A stretch of DNA of 12,083 nucleotides from an uncultured Shinella sp. (GTDB taxonomy: Bacteria; Pseudomonadota; Alphaproteobacteria; Rhizobiales; Rhizobiaceae): positions 1 through 12,083 of the forward strand of contig NZ_CAMLFY010000131.1 of NCBI RefSeq assembly GCF_946479415.1, given 5' to 3'. Every line of letters begins with the position of its first letter. The first letter of the stretch is position 1. The notes below the pieces were generated by a model. It searched no databases. It worked only from the letters and a program-made list of their open reading frames with translations, and was not told the DNA's origin. Below are positions 1 to 8,233 of this stretch, one piece after another. Position numbers and translations under genes: made by a program.

Positions 1-605
1 TCGGAGGAGTTCGGCACGGTCAGCTTGCCGTTGGAAAAGATGCCGGTGACGGTCGCGTTGAGGTCCGGGAAGAGTTCGCTGAGCTGCTTCAGCGGCGTCT
101 CGACGACAGGGCAATCCTCCATGCACTCGATCGCCACCATGACGATGCGATCGTCGGCGAAGCGCACGACATCCGTCGCGCCGGGGAAGGAAATGCGCCG
201 CAGCACCATCTTGCCCACCTCCACCTCCGGCGAGATGGTGACGTCGATGGGCATGTTTTCGCGTGAGAACAGATCGGAATATTCCGGCGCCAGATAGCTC
301 TGTGCGCGGATGCGGGCGATCTTGGTCGGCACGTTGAACAGCGAATGGGCGACCTGGCAGGCGACCATGTTGATCTCGTCGAACAAGGTCACGGCGATCA
401 GCATGTCCGCCTGGTCGGCGCCGGCCTTGGCCAACACCTCGGGATGCGCGCCGTGGCCGACGATGCCGCTGACATCAAGCGTCTCGGTGATGGCGGAAAT
501 CAGCGAGGGCTGCGTATCGATGACGGAGACGTCATTGCCCTCTTCCGAGAGCCGCTCGGCAATACCGTAGCCGACGCGTCCGGCGCCGCAGATGATGACC
601 TTCAT
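1..605 (-). CDS. trkA: Trk potassium uptake regulatory protein TrkA, N-terminal 201 residues (runs off left edge)
   Basis: TrkA is the cytoplasmic, peripheral NAD(H)-binding subunit that gates the TrkH/TrkG potassium channel. The visible part opens with a Rossmann nucleotide-binding motif (CGAGRVG, residues 6-12) and an acidic residue closing the second strand (D30), typical of the RCK_N/TrkA_N fold that fills roughly residues 1-115. Residues from about 140 look like the start of the first RCK_C domain. Full TrkA is normally about 458 residues with two RCK_N/RCK_C pairs, so more than half lies beyond base 1. The start is the ATG at 605-603, directly before the Rossmann motif. It follows ntrX by 29 bp with no terminator visible, so it is probably the last or a later member of the ntrYX transcript, an arrangement I recall from rhizobial genomes. 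The family call is firm; the downstream half cannot be checked here. Confidence 0.95.
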   Translation of the reverse strand, partial: MKVIICGAGRVGYGIAERLSEEGNDVSVIDTQPSLISAITETLDVSGIVGHGAHPEVLAKAGADQADMLIAVTLFDEINMVACQVAHSLFNVPTKIARIRAQSYLAPEYSDLFSRENMPIDVTISPEVEVGKMVLRRISFPGATDVVRFADDRIVMVAIECMEDCPVVETPLKQLSELFPDLNATVTGIFSNGKLTVPNSS

Positions 606-634
606 GCCCTAGAATCCCTCAATCCCCAGGCGCT

Positions 635-1999
635 TTATACGCCAAGCGATTTCAGTTTGCGATGGAGCGCGGAGCGTTCCATGCCGACGAATTCGGCCGT
701 GCGGGAAATGTTGCCGCCGAAGCGATTGATCTGCGCGATCAAATAGTCACGCTCGAACATTTCACGTGCTTCACGCAGCGGCAGCGTCATGATGTGCTGG
801 TCGCCCTGCGTGGAGACCTTCGGCAGCATGTCGCCCACTTCGGTCGGCAGCATGTCAGCCGTGATCGGCGTATCGGGACCGTCGCTGCGGGCAAGAATCA
901 TCAGGCGTTCGATATTGTTGCGCAGCTGGCGGATGTTGCCCGGCCAGTCATGCGCCTGCAGCACGGCGAGCGCGTCATCGCCGATCTTGCGAGCGCGAAT
1001 GCCGGCCTGCTCGCTGATCTGGCGCATGAACATGTCGACGAGGAACGGGATATCCTCGCGCCGCTCGGCAAGCGGCGGCACGCGCACCGGCACCACGGCG
1101 AGGCGATGATAGAGGTCCTCCCGGAACCCGCCCTCGGCGATCAGGCTTTCCAGATTATAGGCGGTGGAGGAAATGATGCGCACATCCACCTTCACCCGCT
1201 TGGAGCCGCCGACGCGCTCGAACTGCTGGTCCACGAGCACGCGAAGAATCTTGTTCTGCGTCTCGCGCGGCATTTCGCCGATCTCGTCGAGATAGAGGAT
1301 GCCGCCATGGGCCTCTTCCAGCGCGCCGGTGCGGCGCGGCTGGCCGGGCGTGCCCTCGGTGCCGAACAGCGCGATCTCCATACGCTCGGGCGTGATCGCC
1401 GCCGCATTCAGCACCACGAAGGGGCCGCTCGCCCGTGTCGATTTCCGGTGGATCATGCGCGCCACCAGTTCCTTGCCGGAGCCGGAGGGACCGAGGATCA
1501 TGATGCGGCTGTTGGTCGGCGAAACCTTGTCGATGTTCTGGCGCAGCTGCGAAACGGCGACGGAGGTGCCGATCAGCTCGGCCGGATCGCCGGAGCGTTT
1601 TTTCAGCTCCGTCACCTCGCGGCGCAGCTTGGAGTTCTCCAGCGCGCGCTCGGCGATGAGAATCAGCCGGTCGGCCTTGAAGGGCTTTTCGATGAAGTCA
1701 TAGGCACCGCGACGGATCGCCGAAACGGCCGTCTCGATATTGCCGTGGCCGGAAATCATCACAACCGGCAGATCGGGATGGCGGCTTTTGATCTCGTCGA
1801 GCAGCGCCAGCCCGTCGAGCTTGCTGCCCTGCATCCAGATGTCGAGGAAGACCAGGCGCGGTACGCGGTCGCTGATCGCGGCCAGCGCGCTGTCGCTGTC
1901 GAAGGCGGTGCGCGTCTCGTGCCCCTCGTCCGACAGGATGCCGGAGACGATCTCGCGGATGTCCTCTTCGTCGTCAACGACCAGAATATCAGACGCCAT
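635..1999 (-). CDS. ntrX: Nitrogen assimilation response regulator NtrX (454 aa)
   Basis: Cytoplasmic response regulator partnered with the NtrY kinase encoded just upstream. The receiver domain (about 1-120) has the acidic pocket D9-D10-E11, phosphoacceptor D53, S83 and K105. The AAA+ domain has Walker A GPSGSGKE (170-177), Walker B ILYLDE (234-239) and the FREDLYHRL arginine-finger region (292-300). A Fis-type helix-turn-helix closes the protein (about 416-454). The sigma54-contacting GAFTGA loop is absent: where NtrC has GAFTGA, NtrX reads roughly GTEGTPGQ (213-220), with a net loss of three residues. I recall the same loss in other alphaproteobacterial NtrX proteins, so it probably works without sigma54. 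The ATG at 1999 is preceded by AAGGA eight bases upstream and lies inside the ntrY 3' end (11-bp overlap), which suggests translational coupling. Reported NtrYX roles in alphaproteobacteria include nitrogen or nitrate metabolism, redox response and envelope control; which applies here cannot be read from sequence. Confidence 0.96.
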   Translation of the reverse strand: MASDILVVDDEEDIREIVSGILSDEGHETRTAFDSDSALAAISDRVPRLVFLDIWMQGSKLDGLALLDEIKSRHPDLPVVMISGHGNIETAVSAIRRGAYDFIEKPFKADRLILIAERALENSKLRREVTELKKRSGDPAELIGTSVAVSQLRQNIDKVSPTNSRIMILGPSGSGKELVARMIHRKSTRASGPFVVLNAAAITPERMEIALFGTEGTPGQPRRTGALEEAHGGILYLDEIGEMPRETQNKILRVLVDQQFERVGGSKRVKVDVRIISSTAYNLESLIAEGGFREDLYHRLAVVPVRVPPLAERREDIPFLVDMFMRQISEQAGIRARKIGDDALAVLQAHDWPGNIRQLRNNIERLMILARSDGPDTPITADMLPTEVGDMLPKVSTQGDQHIMTLPLREAREMFERDYLIAQINRFGGNISRTAEFVGMERSALHRKLKSLGV

Positions 2000-4364
2000 G
2001 GCTCATTTCCTTGCTCTTATTCTTGTCCGCATCGACGGCCGCGGTTTCTTCATAGGGCAGGATCACGCGGATCATCGCCCCCCGGCCGTGGTCGAAGTCC
2101 TGGGGGGCATCGTGCAGTTCCAGCTGCCCGCCGTGGTCCTCGATAATCTTTTTCACGATGGCGAGGCCGAGCCCCGTGCCCTTCTCGCGCATCGTCATGT
2201 AGGGCTCGAGAATGCGATGTCGATTCTCGGTCGGCAGGCCCTTGCCGTTGTCGACGACATCGACGACGAAGCGCCGCCCCGCATCGTCAGCCTCGGCGCG
2301 CACGAGGATCTTGTGCTCACCGCGCTCGGCCTCCGGCGGCAGCGCCTCGATGGCCTCCACCGCATTCTTGATGAGATTGCCGAAGGCCTGGCCGAGCATG
2401 CGCGCATCGAAGAGGCCTGTCAGCGGCACTTCGCCCAAATCCTTCTGGAAGGCGACGTGGTTGTTGCCCATCTCGCGCAGGAAAACGGCATCCTTCAGGA
2501 TGTTGCGCAGGTCCGAGCGCTCCTTCGTGGGCTTGGGCATGCGCGCGAAGGAAGAGAACTCGTCCACCATGCGACCGATATCCTCGACCTGCCGCACGAT
2601 CGTATCCGTACACTGGTCGAAGACCGCGCGATCCTCCTGGTCGATCTGCTTGCCGTAGCGGCGGCGGATACGCTCGGCCGAAAGCTGGATCGGGGTCAGC
2701 GGGTTCTTGATTTCATGGGCGATGCGGCGCGCCACGTCCGCCCAGGCGGTGGAACGCTGCGCGATGACGAGATCGGTGATGTCGTCGACGCTGATGACGA
2801 AGGATTCCTGCGCGTCGCTTGCTTCCTCGCGGATCACCTGAACGTTCAGCGTCCGCTCCTTGCCGCCATGCATGATGTTGATCTGCTTGCGGAATTCGTT
2901 GCGGTGGCGGGCCGAGCCCTCGACAAGCACGGCGGCGATCTCCGGCGTGACGCCGACCAGCGGTTCGCCGATGAGATCGACCGCATTGCGGCCGAGCAGG
3001 ATTTCCGCCGAGAGATTGACGATGGTGATGCGCCCGTCGCCCTCGACGCCGATGACGGCCGCCGTGACGCCCGACAGCACCGCCTCGATGAAGCGGCGGC
3101 GATGGTCCATCTCGTCCTTGGCGTCAAGAATCTCACCCTGCTGGGTGCGGATCTCGGCGATCATCTTGTTGAAGGTGCGCGAGAGATTGCCGACGTCGCC
3201 ATCGGCCACGCGCACAGGCACCGTCACATCGAGATTGCCCGACGCGACGCTGTCGGCGGCGCCGATGAGCTGGCGGATCGGCCGGACGATACGGTCGGCC
3301 ACCGCGATGGCGGTCCAGATCGCGGCGAGCAGCACGATCAGCGCGAAGCCGAGATAGAGCACGCCGAAGGCGATCTGCAGCGTCGTGCGCCCGGCTTCCA
3401 GCGCGCGATATTCCGCGGTGTTCTCCTCCATCAGCCGCATGGAGCGCATGACTTCGGGATCGACGGTGCGGATCGTGTAGAGGAAGGCGTCCGGGATATT
3501 GTCGAGCTTGATGATGGCGCCGACGAGATTGGTCTGGCCCGGCGGAATGAGCGTCGGCTGGCCGGCGGCGGACGCCTTCAATGCATCCTCCGGGGCCGGC
3601 GGCAGGCGGTTTTCCGTGGGTATATTGGCCTGGAGAATGACGGAGCCGTCGGCCCGCAGCAGCGAGGCGGCGAGCATGCCGCGTCCGCGCGCCTGCCGCG
3701 TCATCAGTTCGGTAAAGCCGGTGCGGTCGAGGCTGTAGAGCTGGCGGTTGCGGTCGAGATCGTTCGCCATCGAGGCGGTCTGACCCTGCAGATAGCTGGC
3801 ATTTTCCAGCATATAGGCCTGCGCCACGTTGAGCGAGGAACTGACGATCGACTGCGTGCGGATGGAGAACCAGCGGTCGAGGCCGACATCGAGCGTGATC
3901 GAGGCGAAAATCGCGACGAGCACGGCCGGCGTGATCGCGACGATCGAAAACAGCGCCACGATGCGCACATGGAGCCGCGCGGCCGCACGGCCGCGGCTGC
4001 GGGCACGCAAGAGCCGGACGATTTCGCGGCCGATCAGGAACATCAGGCCGACGATGAAGATGGCATTGATCGCCGCCGAGGCGATGACGACATTGGCGAC
4101 CGGCTTGATCGGCGTCAGGCCAAGCAGGATGAACAGCGACAGCGTTGCGGCGACGAGCGCGCCGCCGGCCAGCACGAGGCCCGGCAGAGCGAAGGAGGCA
4201 CGCCGGTCCGCCGACACCTTCCCCTCACCGCCGCCCGCAAGCAGGTCCAAACGCTCGTCCATCTGCTGCATCGCTTCCCCGGCCGAACGCCTTAAAAGGC
4301 GCCGACGTTGTTCTCTTGTTTTCGGGATGGCGCCGACCGCAGGGAGGATCGGCCGCAGTTGCAC
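1989..4364 (-). CDS. ntrY: Membrane sensor histidine kinase NtrY (up to 791 aa)
   Basis: Inner-membrane sensor kinase for NtrX. Using the GTG at 4364, hydrophobic segments lie at about 58-83, 90-118, 132-158 and 329-356, with a probable periplasmic loop at about 160-328. Then come a HAMP linker (about 356-410), a PAS domain (about 420-530), HisKA with phosphoacceptor H550 in AHEIKNP, and HATPase_c with the N-box around N667, DNGKG (705-709) and GTGLGLA (729-735). The start is uncertain. The GTG has AGGA five bases upstream. An in-frame ATG at 4271 (codon 32), preceded by GGGGAAG, would give 760 residues and remove an arginine-rich stretch. A 104-bp gap separates it from ntrC, unlike the overlapping junctions elsewhere, so it may also have its own promoter. 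Its end overlaps ntrX by 11 bp. The family assignment is firm; the sensed signal is unknown. Confidence 0.95.
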   Translation of the reverse strand: MQLRPILPAVGAIPKTREQRRRLLRRSAGEAMQQMDERLDLLAGGGEGKVSADRRASFALPGLVLAGGALVAATLSLFILLGLTPIKPVANVVIASAAINAIFIVGLMFLIGREIVRLLRARSRGRAAARLHVRIVALFSIVAITPAVLVAIFASITLDVGLDRWFSIRTQSIVSSSLNVAQAYMLENASYLQGQTASMANDLDRNRQLYSLDRTGFTELMTRQARGRGMLAASLLRADGSVILQANIPTENRLPPAPEDALKASAAGQPTLIPPGQTNLVGAIIKLDNIPDAFLYTIRTVDPEVMRSMRLMEENTAEYRALEAGRTTLQIAFGVLYLGFALIVLLAAIWTAIAVADRIVRPIRQLIGAADSVASGNLDVTVPVRVADGDVGNLSRTFNKMIAEIRTQQGEILDAKDEMDHRRRFIEAVLSGVTAAVIGVEGDGRITIVNLSAEILLGRNAVDLIGEPLVGVTPEIAAVLVEGSARHRNEFRKQINIMHGGKERTLNVQVIREEASDAQESFVISVDDITDLVIAQRSTAWADVARRIAHEIKNPLTPIQLSAERIRRRYGKQIDQEDRAVFDQCTDTIVRQVEDIGRMVDEFSSFARMPKPTKERSDLRNILKDAVFLREMGNNHVAFQKDLGEVPLTGLFDARMLGQAFGNLIKNAVEAIEALPPEAERGEHKILVRAEADDAGRRFVVDVVDNGKGLPTENRHRILEPYMTMREKGTGLGLAIVKKIIEDHGGQLELHDAPQDFDHGRGAMIRVILPYEETAAVDADKNKSKEMSHGV

Positions 4365-4412
4365 CCGAATCCTAAACGATCAGGCACGCGGACCCATTCG
4401 GCCGCAAACCCC

Positions 4413-4434
4413 TCTGTTACCCTCAAGCAACAGA
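4413..4434. repeat. 6-bp inverted repeat with 10-bp spacer in the ntrC-ntrY gap
   Basis: TCTGTT at 4413-4418 and AACAGA at 4429-4434 form a perfect 6-bp dyad with a 10-bp spacer, so the half-site centres are 16 bp apart. It is in the 104-bp non-coding gap upstream of ntrY. It also overlaps a weak sigma70-like pair read on the minus strand: TTGGCC at 4444-4439 and GGTAAC at 4421-4416, spacing 17 bp. It could be an operator or a modest RNA hairpin in the ntrY leader. A 6-bp dyad can occur by chance, so this is tentative. Confidence 0.35.
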
Positions 4435-4468
4435 TTGTGGCCAAAATGCAACGCCTCTTGCCGTTAAG

Positions 4469-5923
4469 TCAAGCGGAGCGGGAACTTCTGTACACAGACA
4501 CGCCGAGTTCGCGAATTTTCTTGCGCAACGTATTGCGGTTCAGGCCGAGCAGATCGGCCGCCTTGATCTGGTTGCCGCGGGTCGCCGTGAGCGCGGCGAG
4601 AATCAGCGGATACTCCATCTCCGCCAGCACCCGGTCGTAGAGACCGGCCGGCGGAAGGGCATCACCGAAGCTCGAGAAATACTGCCGCATGTTCTCTTCC
4701 ACCGCTTGCGAGATGGAGAGCGAGCCGCTGCGCGTCGCGGTCTTTTCGATGGGACTGTCGGGCACATCGGCCCGCAATTCCGTCTCGATGATCTCGCGGG
4801 TGATGACGTCCTGCGGATAGAGCGCGGTCAGGCGGCGCACGACGTTTTCCAGTTCACGCACATTGCCCGGCCAGGCATGCGCCTTCATCAGTTCCAGCGC
4901 CTCCTGGTCGAAACGCTTGGCGTCCAGGCCTTCCTTCTCCGCCTGCTGCACGAAATGGCGCACCAGATCGGGAATGTCCTCCGCACGGTCGCGCAGCGGC
5001 GGCAGGCGTAGTGGCACGACGTTGAGGCGGTAATACAGGTCCTCGCGGAACAGGCCCTGGTTGATCGATTGCTTCAGGTCCTTGTTGGTTGCCGCAACGA
5101 TGCGCACATCGGTGCGGATCGGCGTGCGGCCGCCGACGGTGGTGTATTCACCCTGCTGGAGCACGCGCAGCAGGCGCGTCTGCGCATCCATCGGCATGTC
5201 GCCGATTTCGTCGAGGAACAGCGTGCCGCCCTCCGCCTGCTCGAAGCGGCCGGTCGAGCGGTTCTGCGCACCGGTGAAGGCGCCCTTCTCGTGGCCGAAC
5301 AGTTCCGATTCGATGAGGTCGCGTGGAATAGCCGCCATGTTGATGGCGACGAAGGGGCCGTTGCGGCGCTTGCCATAGTCATGCAGCGCGCGGGCGACGA
5401 GTTCCTTGCCGGTGCCTGATTCGCCGGTGATCATCAGCGTCAAGTCCGTCTGCATGAGACGCGCCAAAACGCGGTAGATTTCCTGCATGGCCGCCGAGCG
5501 GCCGACCAGCGGCATGCCGTCCTGCGTGTCGTCGTCGAGGCGGGCCGGCTTGCGCTTCGGCTCGGCAAGCGCGCGGCCGATGATGGCGATCAGCTCGGTG
5601 AGATCGAAGGGTTTCGGCAGGTAGTCATAGGCGCCCTTTTCCGAGGCCTTGATCGCCGTCATGAAGGTGTTTTGCGCACTCATCACCAGAACCGGCAGGT
5701 CCGGCCGGGCCTTCTTGATGCGCGGCAGGAGATCGAAGGCATTCTCGTCGGGCATCACGACGTCGGTGACGACGATGTCGCCCTCGCCGGCCGAAATCCA
5801 GCGCCACAGCGTCGCCGCGTTGGAGGTGATGCGCACGTCATAGCCGGCACGGCTGAGCGCCTGGTTGAGAACCGTGCGGATCGCGGCATCGTCATCGGCA
5901 ACGAGGACTGTGGCGCCTGTCAT
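4469..5923 (-). CDS. ntrC: Nitrogen regulation response regulator NtrC, sigma54-dependent activator (484 aa)
   Basis: Response regulator phosphorylated by NtrB under nitrogen limitation; it activates sigma54 promoters such as those for glutamine synthetase and ammonium transport. The receiver domain has D10-D11-D12, phosphoacceptor D54, S82 and K104. The AAA+ domain is complete: Walker A GESGTGKE (167-174), the sigma54-contact loop GAFTGA (214-219), Walker B TLFLDE (234-239) and FREDLYYRL (292-300). A Fis-type helix-turn-helix lies at about 435-475. The length fits rhizobial NtrC. The ATG at 5923 shares one base with the ntrB stop (TGATG), and AAGGA sits eight bases upstream, so the two are translationally coupled. 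It is the last of the overlapping dusB-ntrB-ntrC genes. No strong terminator follows; the next 104 bp lead to ntrY, so read-through is possible. Confidence 0.97.
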   Translation of the reverse strand: MTGATVLVADDDAAIRTVLNQALSRAGYDVRITSNAATLWRWISAGEGDIVVTDVVMPDENAFDLLPRIKKARPDLPVLVMSAQNTFMTAIKASEKGAYDYLPKPFDLTELIAIIGRALAEPKRKPARLDDDTQDGMPLVGRSAAMQEIYRVLARLMQTDLTLMITGESGTGKELVARALHDYGKRRNGPFVAINMAAIPRDLIESELFGHEKGAFTGAQNRSTGRFEQAEGGTLFLDEIGDMPMDAQTRLLRVLQQGEYTTVGGRTPIRTDVRIVAATNKDLKQSINQGLFREDLYYRLNVVPLRLPPLRDRAEDIPDLVRHFVQQAEKEGLDAKRFDQEALELMKAHAWPGNVRELENVVRRLTALYPQDVITREIIETELRADVPDSPIEKTATRSGSLSISQAVEENMRQYFSSFGDALPPAGLYDRVLAEMEYPLILAALTATRGNQIKAADLLGLNRNTLRKKIRELGVSVYRSSRSA

Positions 5924-7074
5924 CAGATATGTCCTTTGGTCTTGGGAAAGTCGTCGTCTTCACTGACGCCGCGGGAGGCCGGCATCAGCACGCGGAATGT
6001 GGTTCGCGAACCCTGGCTGTCGCATTCGACAATACCGCCATGGCCGCCGATGATCTTTGCCACCAGCGCAAGGCCAAGGCCCGAACCGTTGGTCTTCGTG
6101 GTGATGAAGGGATCGAAGAGATGCGGCAGCAGGTCGCCGGGCACGCCGGGACCGTTGTCATGCACGCAGAATTCCAGCGGCAGCGAGATCTTTTCCCGCG
6201 TGCCGGCGACGGAAAGCCGGATCCCGGGGCGATAGGCCGTCGTCAGCTGGATTTCGCCCTCCGGCCGGTCGCCGATCGCCTCCGCCGCATTCTTGATGAG
6301 GTTGAGGAAGACCTGAACCAGCTGGTCCCGGTTGGCGAAGACCGGCGGAAGCGAGGGGTCGTAGAGTTCGGTGATCTTGATGTTGCGGCCAAAGCCGGCC
6401 TTCGCCACTGCCTTCACATGGTCGAGTACCGCATGGATGTTGAGCGGCACGCGATCGACGGGGCGCTCGTCGGAAAACACCTCCATGCGATCGACCAGCG
6501 AAACGATGCGGTCGGTCTCGTCGCAGATCAGCCGCGTCAGTGCCCGGTCCTCGTCGATGACGGAGGTTTCCAAAAGCTGCGCCGCGCCGCGAATTCCGGA
6601 CAGCGGGTTCTTGATCTCATGCGCCAGCATCGAGGCAAGGCCGGTGACGGAGCGGGCCGCGCCGCGATGCGTCAGCTGCCGGTCGATCTTATCCGCCATC
6701 GAGCGTTCCTGGATGACGACCACGACGGAGCCCGCCGGTTCGGTCGTCACGGGCGCAACGTAGATATCGGCGAGCTTGTCGGCGCCGAGGCGCGGCGAGG
6801 ACAGGTCGACGCGGTACTCGCTGACCGGCGCCTTGCGCTCGCGCACCTGGTCGATCAGCGTCAGAAGCGGGCTTCCGAAGGGAATGAGGCTCGAAACCTT
6901 GTGTTTCGCCAAATGGTTGGCGCTCGCACCGAAAAAGGATTCCGCCTCCCAGTTGGCGAAGGCGACATGGCCGTCGATATCGACGAGGATGACCGGGTTC
7001 TGGATGGAATTGAGCACAGCGAGCGCCAGGTCCGGCGCCTTGGCGGCGTTCTGCTCTGGAGCCTTGTCCGTCAT
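5923..7074 (-). CDS. ntrB: Nitrogen regulation sensor kinase/phosphatase NtrB (383 aa)
   Basis: Soluble cytoplasmic histidine kinase and phosphatase of the Ntr system, controlled in the known pathway by the PII protein. No membrane segment is visible. A PAS domain covers about residues 15-120. HisKA carries phosphoacceptor H152 in the motif [10 protein letters not shown]. The HATPase_c domain has the N-box NLIKNAAEA around N262, DNGPG at 306-310 and a G2 box with SGLGLA at about 331-336. The length is typical of the family (about 350-385). The ATG at 7074 overlaps the dusB stop in an ATGA arrangement, with GGAGAGG four bases upstream inside the dusB end, so translation is probably coupled. 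The 3' end overlaps ntrC by one base. Confidence 0.97.
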   Translation of the reverse strand: MTDKAPEQNAAKAPDLALAVLNSIQNPVILVDIDGHVAFANWEAESFFGASANHLAKHKVSSLIPFGSPLLTLIDQVRERKAPVSEYRVDLSSPRLGADKLADIYVAPVTTEPAGSVVVVIQERSMADKIDRQLTHRGAARSVTGLASMLAHEIKNPLSGIRGAAQLLETSVIDEDRALTRLICDETDRIVSLVDRMEVFSDERPVDRVPLNIHAVLDHVKAVAKAGFGRNIKITELYDPSLPPVFANRDQLVQVFLNLIKNAAEAIGDRPEGEIQLTTAYRPGIRLSVAGTREKISLPLEFCVHDNGPGVPGDLLPHLFDPFITTKTNGSGLGLALVAKIIGGHGGIVECDSQGSRTTFRVLMPASRGVSEDDDFPKTKGHI

Positions 7075-8096
7075 GCGGCCTCTCCGATCCCTGGGGCGCC
7101 CGCGTCCAGAATGGCTGACTCCAGGCGGCTTGCGACGAATTCGCTGTCACGCGCCGTCATGATCTCCGCCTTCGCCGCGCCTGATATGTTCGGTGCGTAA
7201 TGCCCGAGATACCAGCCGACATGTTTGCGGGCATGGCGCAGGCCCGCCTCGATGCCGTAGAAATCGAGCATCATGCGATAGTGCTCCACCGCCGTCGTCG
7301 CGACCACATCCAGTGAGGGATGTTCGATGGCGCCGGCCAGAACTGCCGGATGCCACGGGCGGCCCTGCGCGGAGCGGCCGACCATCACGGCATCGGCGCC
7401 CGAGCGGCGCAGGATTTCCGCGGCGTCCTCAGGTGTCTCGACGTCGCCATTGGCAACGAGCGGGATCGACAGCACGTCGCGCACCGCGCGGATCGCGTCC
7501 CAATCCGCCTTGCCCTCGTAGAACTGCATGCGCGTGCGGCCATGCACGGTGATCATCGCGGCACCCGCCGCCTCGGCGCGCGACGCGATATGCGGCGCGT
7601 TCAGCGAATCATGGTCCCAGCCGAGCCGCATCTTCACCGTAACCGGCACCTTCACGGCATTCACCGTCGCCTCGATCAGCCCGAGCGCATGGTCGGGATC
7701 GCGCATCAGCGCCGAACCGGAATAGCCACCGATCACCTTCTTGGCGGGGCAGCCCATATTGATGTCGATGATATCGGCGCCCTCGCCTTCGGCGATCTTC
7801 GCGGCTTCCGCCATCCAGTGCGCCTCGCGGCCGGCGAGCTGCACCATATGGGGCGCGATACCGCAATTGCGGATGCGCGACCAGCTTTCGCGCGCATTCA
7901 GCGCCAGTTCCCGGCTCGCCACCATCTCCGTCACGACCAGTCCCGCGCCGAAACGCCAGGCGAGATCGCGGAACGGCAGGTCCGTGACGCCCGACATCGG
8001 CGCCAGCACCACGCGGTTGCGCAGGGTCTGGTTTCGGATCGCCAGCGGTGCCGACAGGGCGGGGATCGTCAAATGCTCATCTTTCAAGCAGGTCAT
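7071..8096 (-). CDS. dusB: tRNA-dihydrouridine synthase DusB (rhizobial NifR3; 341 aa)
   Basis: FMN-dependent enzyme that reduces specific uridines in the tRNA D-loop to dihydrouridine using NADPH. The TIM-barrel signatures are intact: [13 protein letters not shown] (31-43), the catalytic-loop cysteine C116 in [10 protein letters not shown]155 in VKMRLGW, H185 in TVHGRTR, and the phosphate-binding ANGDV (215-219) and [11 protein letters not shown] (238-248). The length is normal for the family. It is the first gene of the dusB-ntrB-ntrC unit; this linkage is the reason the older name nifR3 was used in Rhodobacter and rhizobia. A direct role in nitrogen control is not established by the linkage alone. 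The ATG at 8096 has only a weak purine tract upstream (GCAGAGAC), and a candidate promoter places the transcript start about six bases before it, so the leader may be very short or the true start may be a few codons later. Confidence 0.96.
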   Translation of the reverse strand: MTCLKDEHLTIPALSAPLAIRNQTLRNRVVLAPMSGVTDLPFRDLAWRFGAGLVVTEMVASRELALNARESWSRIRNCGIAPHMVQLAGREAHWMAEAAKIAEGEGADIIDINMGCPAKKVIGGYSGSALMRDPDHALGLIEATVNAVKVPVTVKMRLGWDHDSLNAPHIASRAEAAGAAMITVHGRTRMQFYEGKADWDAIRAVRDVLSIPLVANGDVETPEDAAEILRRSGADAVMVGRSAQGRPWHPAVLAGAIEHPSLDVVATTAVEHYRMMLDFYGIEAGLRHARKHVGWYLGHYAPNISGAAKAEIMTARDSEFVASRLESAILDAGAPGIGEAA

Positions 8097-8101
8097 GTCT
8101 C

Positions 8102-8137
8102 TGCACTATTTTTAGCCATCATTGTCGTTCTTGCCAA
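8102..8137 (-). promoter_or_regulatory. Candidate sigma70 promoter for dusB-ntrB-ntrC
   Basis: On the minus strand TTGGCA (8137-8132) matches the -35 consensus TTGACA at five of six bases. TAAAAA (8114-8109) matches TATAAT at four of six, and the spacer is exactly 17 bp. The predicted transcript start is near 8102, about six bases before the dusB ATG. A TGC-N6-GCA dyad (8132-8143) covers the -35 box and could be an operator. In rhizobia the dusB(nifR3/orf1)-ntrBC operon is known to be read from a sigma70-type promoter and repressed by NtrC, which is consistent with this layout. The promoter itself is inferred from consensus only. Confidence 0.45.
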
Positions 8138-8159
8138 GCCGCAATCCTGCAAACCCGCA
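8132..8159. repeat. Tandem pair of TGC-N6-GCA motifs in the dusB/ispDF intergenic region
   Basis: TGCCAAGCCGCA (8132-8143) and TGCAAACCCGCA (8148-8159) agree at 10 of 12 positions, and both have the dyad form TGC-N6-GCA. They are 16 bp apart start to start. The first overlaps the -35 box of the candidate dusB promoter. Their position fits a regulator-binding region, but the spacing inside each motif (N6) is shorter than the classical NtrC site (TGC-N11-GCA), so I do not assign a regulator. Confidence 0.4.
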
Positions 8160-8187
8160 TTTTTCCTGACAGCGCTGGAATTGCGGC
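8138..8187. repeat. 8-bp perfect inverted repeat, half-sites 42 bp apart
   Basis: GCCGCAAT at 8138-8145 is repeated in inverse orientation as ATTGCGGC at 8180-8187, with no mismatch. The half-site centres are 42 bp apart, about four helical turns, so both would face the same side of the DNA. Between them is a separate 8-bp palindrome, CAGCGCTG (8170-8177). Both lie in the divergent dusB/ispDF spacer, where a shared operator would be expected. Confidence 0.4.
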
Positions 8188-8224
8188 ATCCTTCCGGCTA
8201 AACCACCTCAAAACGCTTTGAAAC

Positions 8225-8230
8225 GGGAGG
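8225..8230 (+). promoter_or_regulatory. Ribosome binding site of ispDF
   Basis: GGGAGG lies three bases before the ATG at 8234 and twelve bases before a second in-frame ATG at 8243. Neither spacing is ideal, so this site does not decide between the two starts, which differ by only three residues. Confidence 0.6.
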
Positions 8231-8233
8231 TCG

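Noticed and set aside
662..2146. Open frame of about 490 codons on the plus strand opposite ntrX
   Set aside because: Same cause: shadow of the third-position GC bias of ntrX. No ribosome binding site or domain supports it.
1740..4295. A very long (about 850 codons) open frame on the plus strand opposite ntrY and part of ntrX
   Set aside because: It lies antisense to two proteins with complete family motifs. Its composition (rich in D, R, H, A, G) is what high-GC codon bias produces in the opposite frame, and it has no recognisable domain.
4438..4468. Possible terminator after ntrC
   Set aside because: Only 4-bp imperfect stems (for example around GCAA...TTGC) and a run of four Ts can be found; too weak to call.
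5929..7200. Open frame of about 420 codons on the plus strand opposite ntrB
   Set aside because: Antisense to a gene with all histidine kinase motifs and overlapping starts and stops; histidine- and arginine-rich shadow composition.
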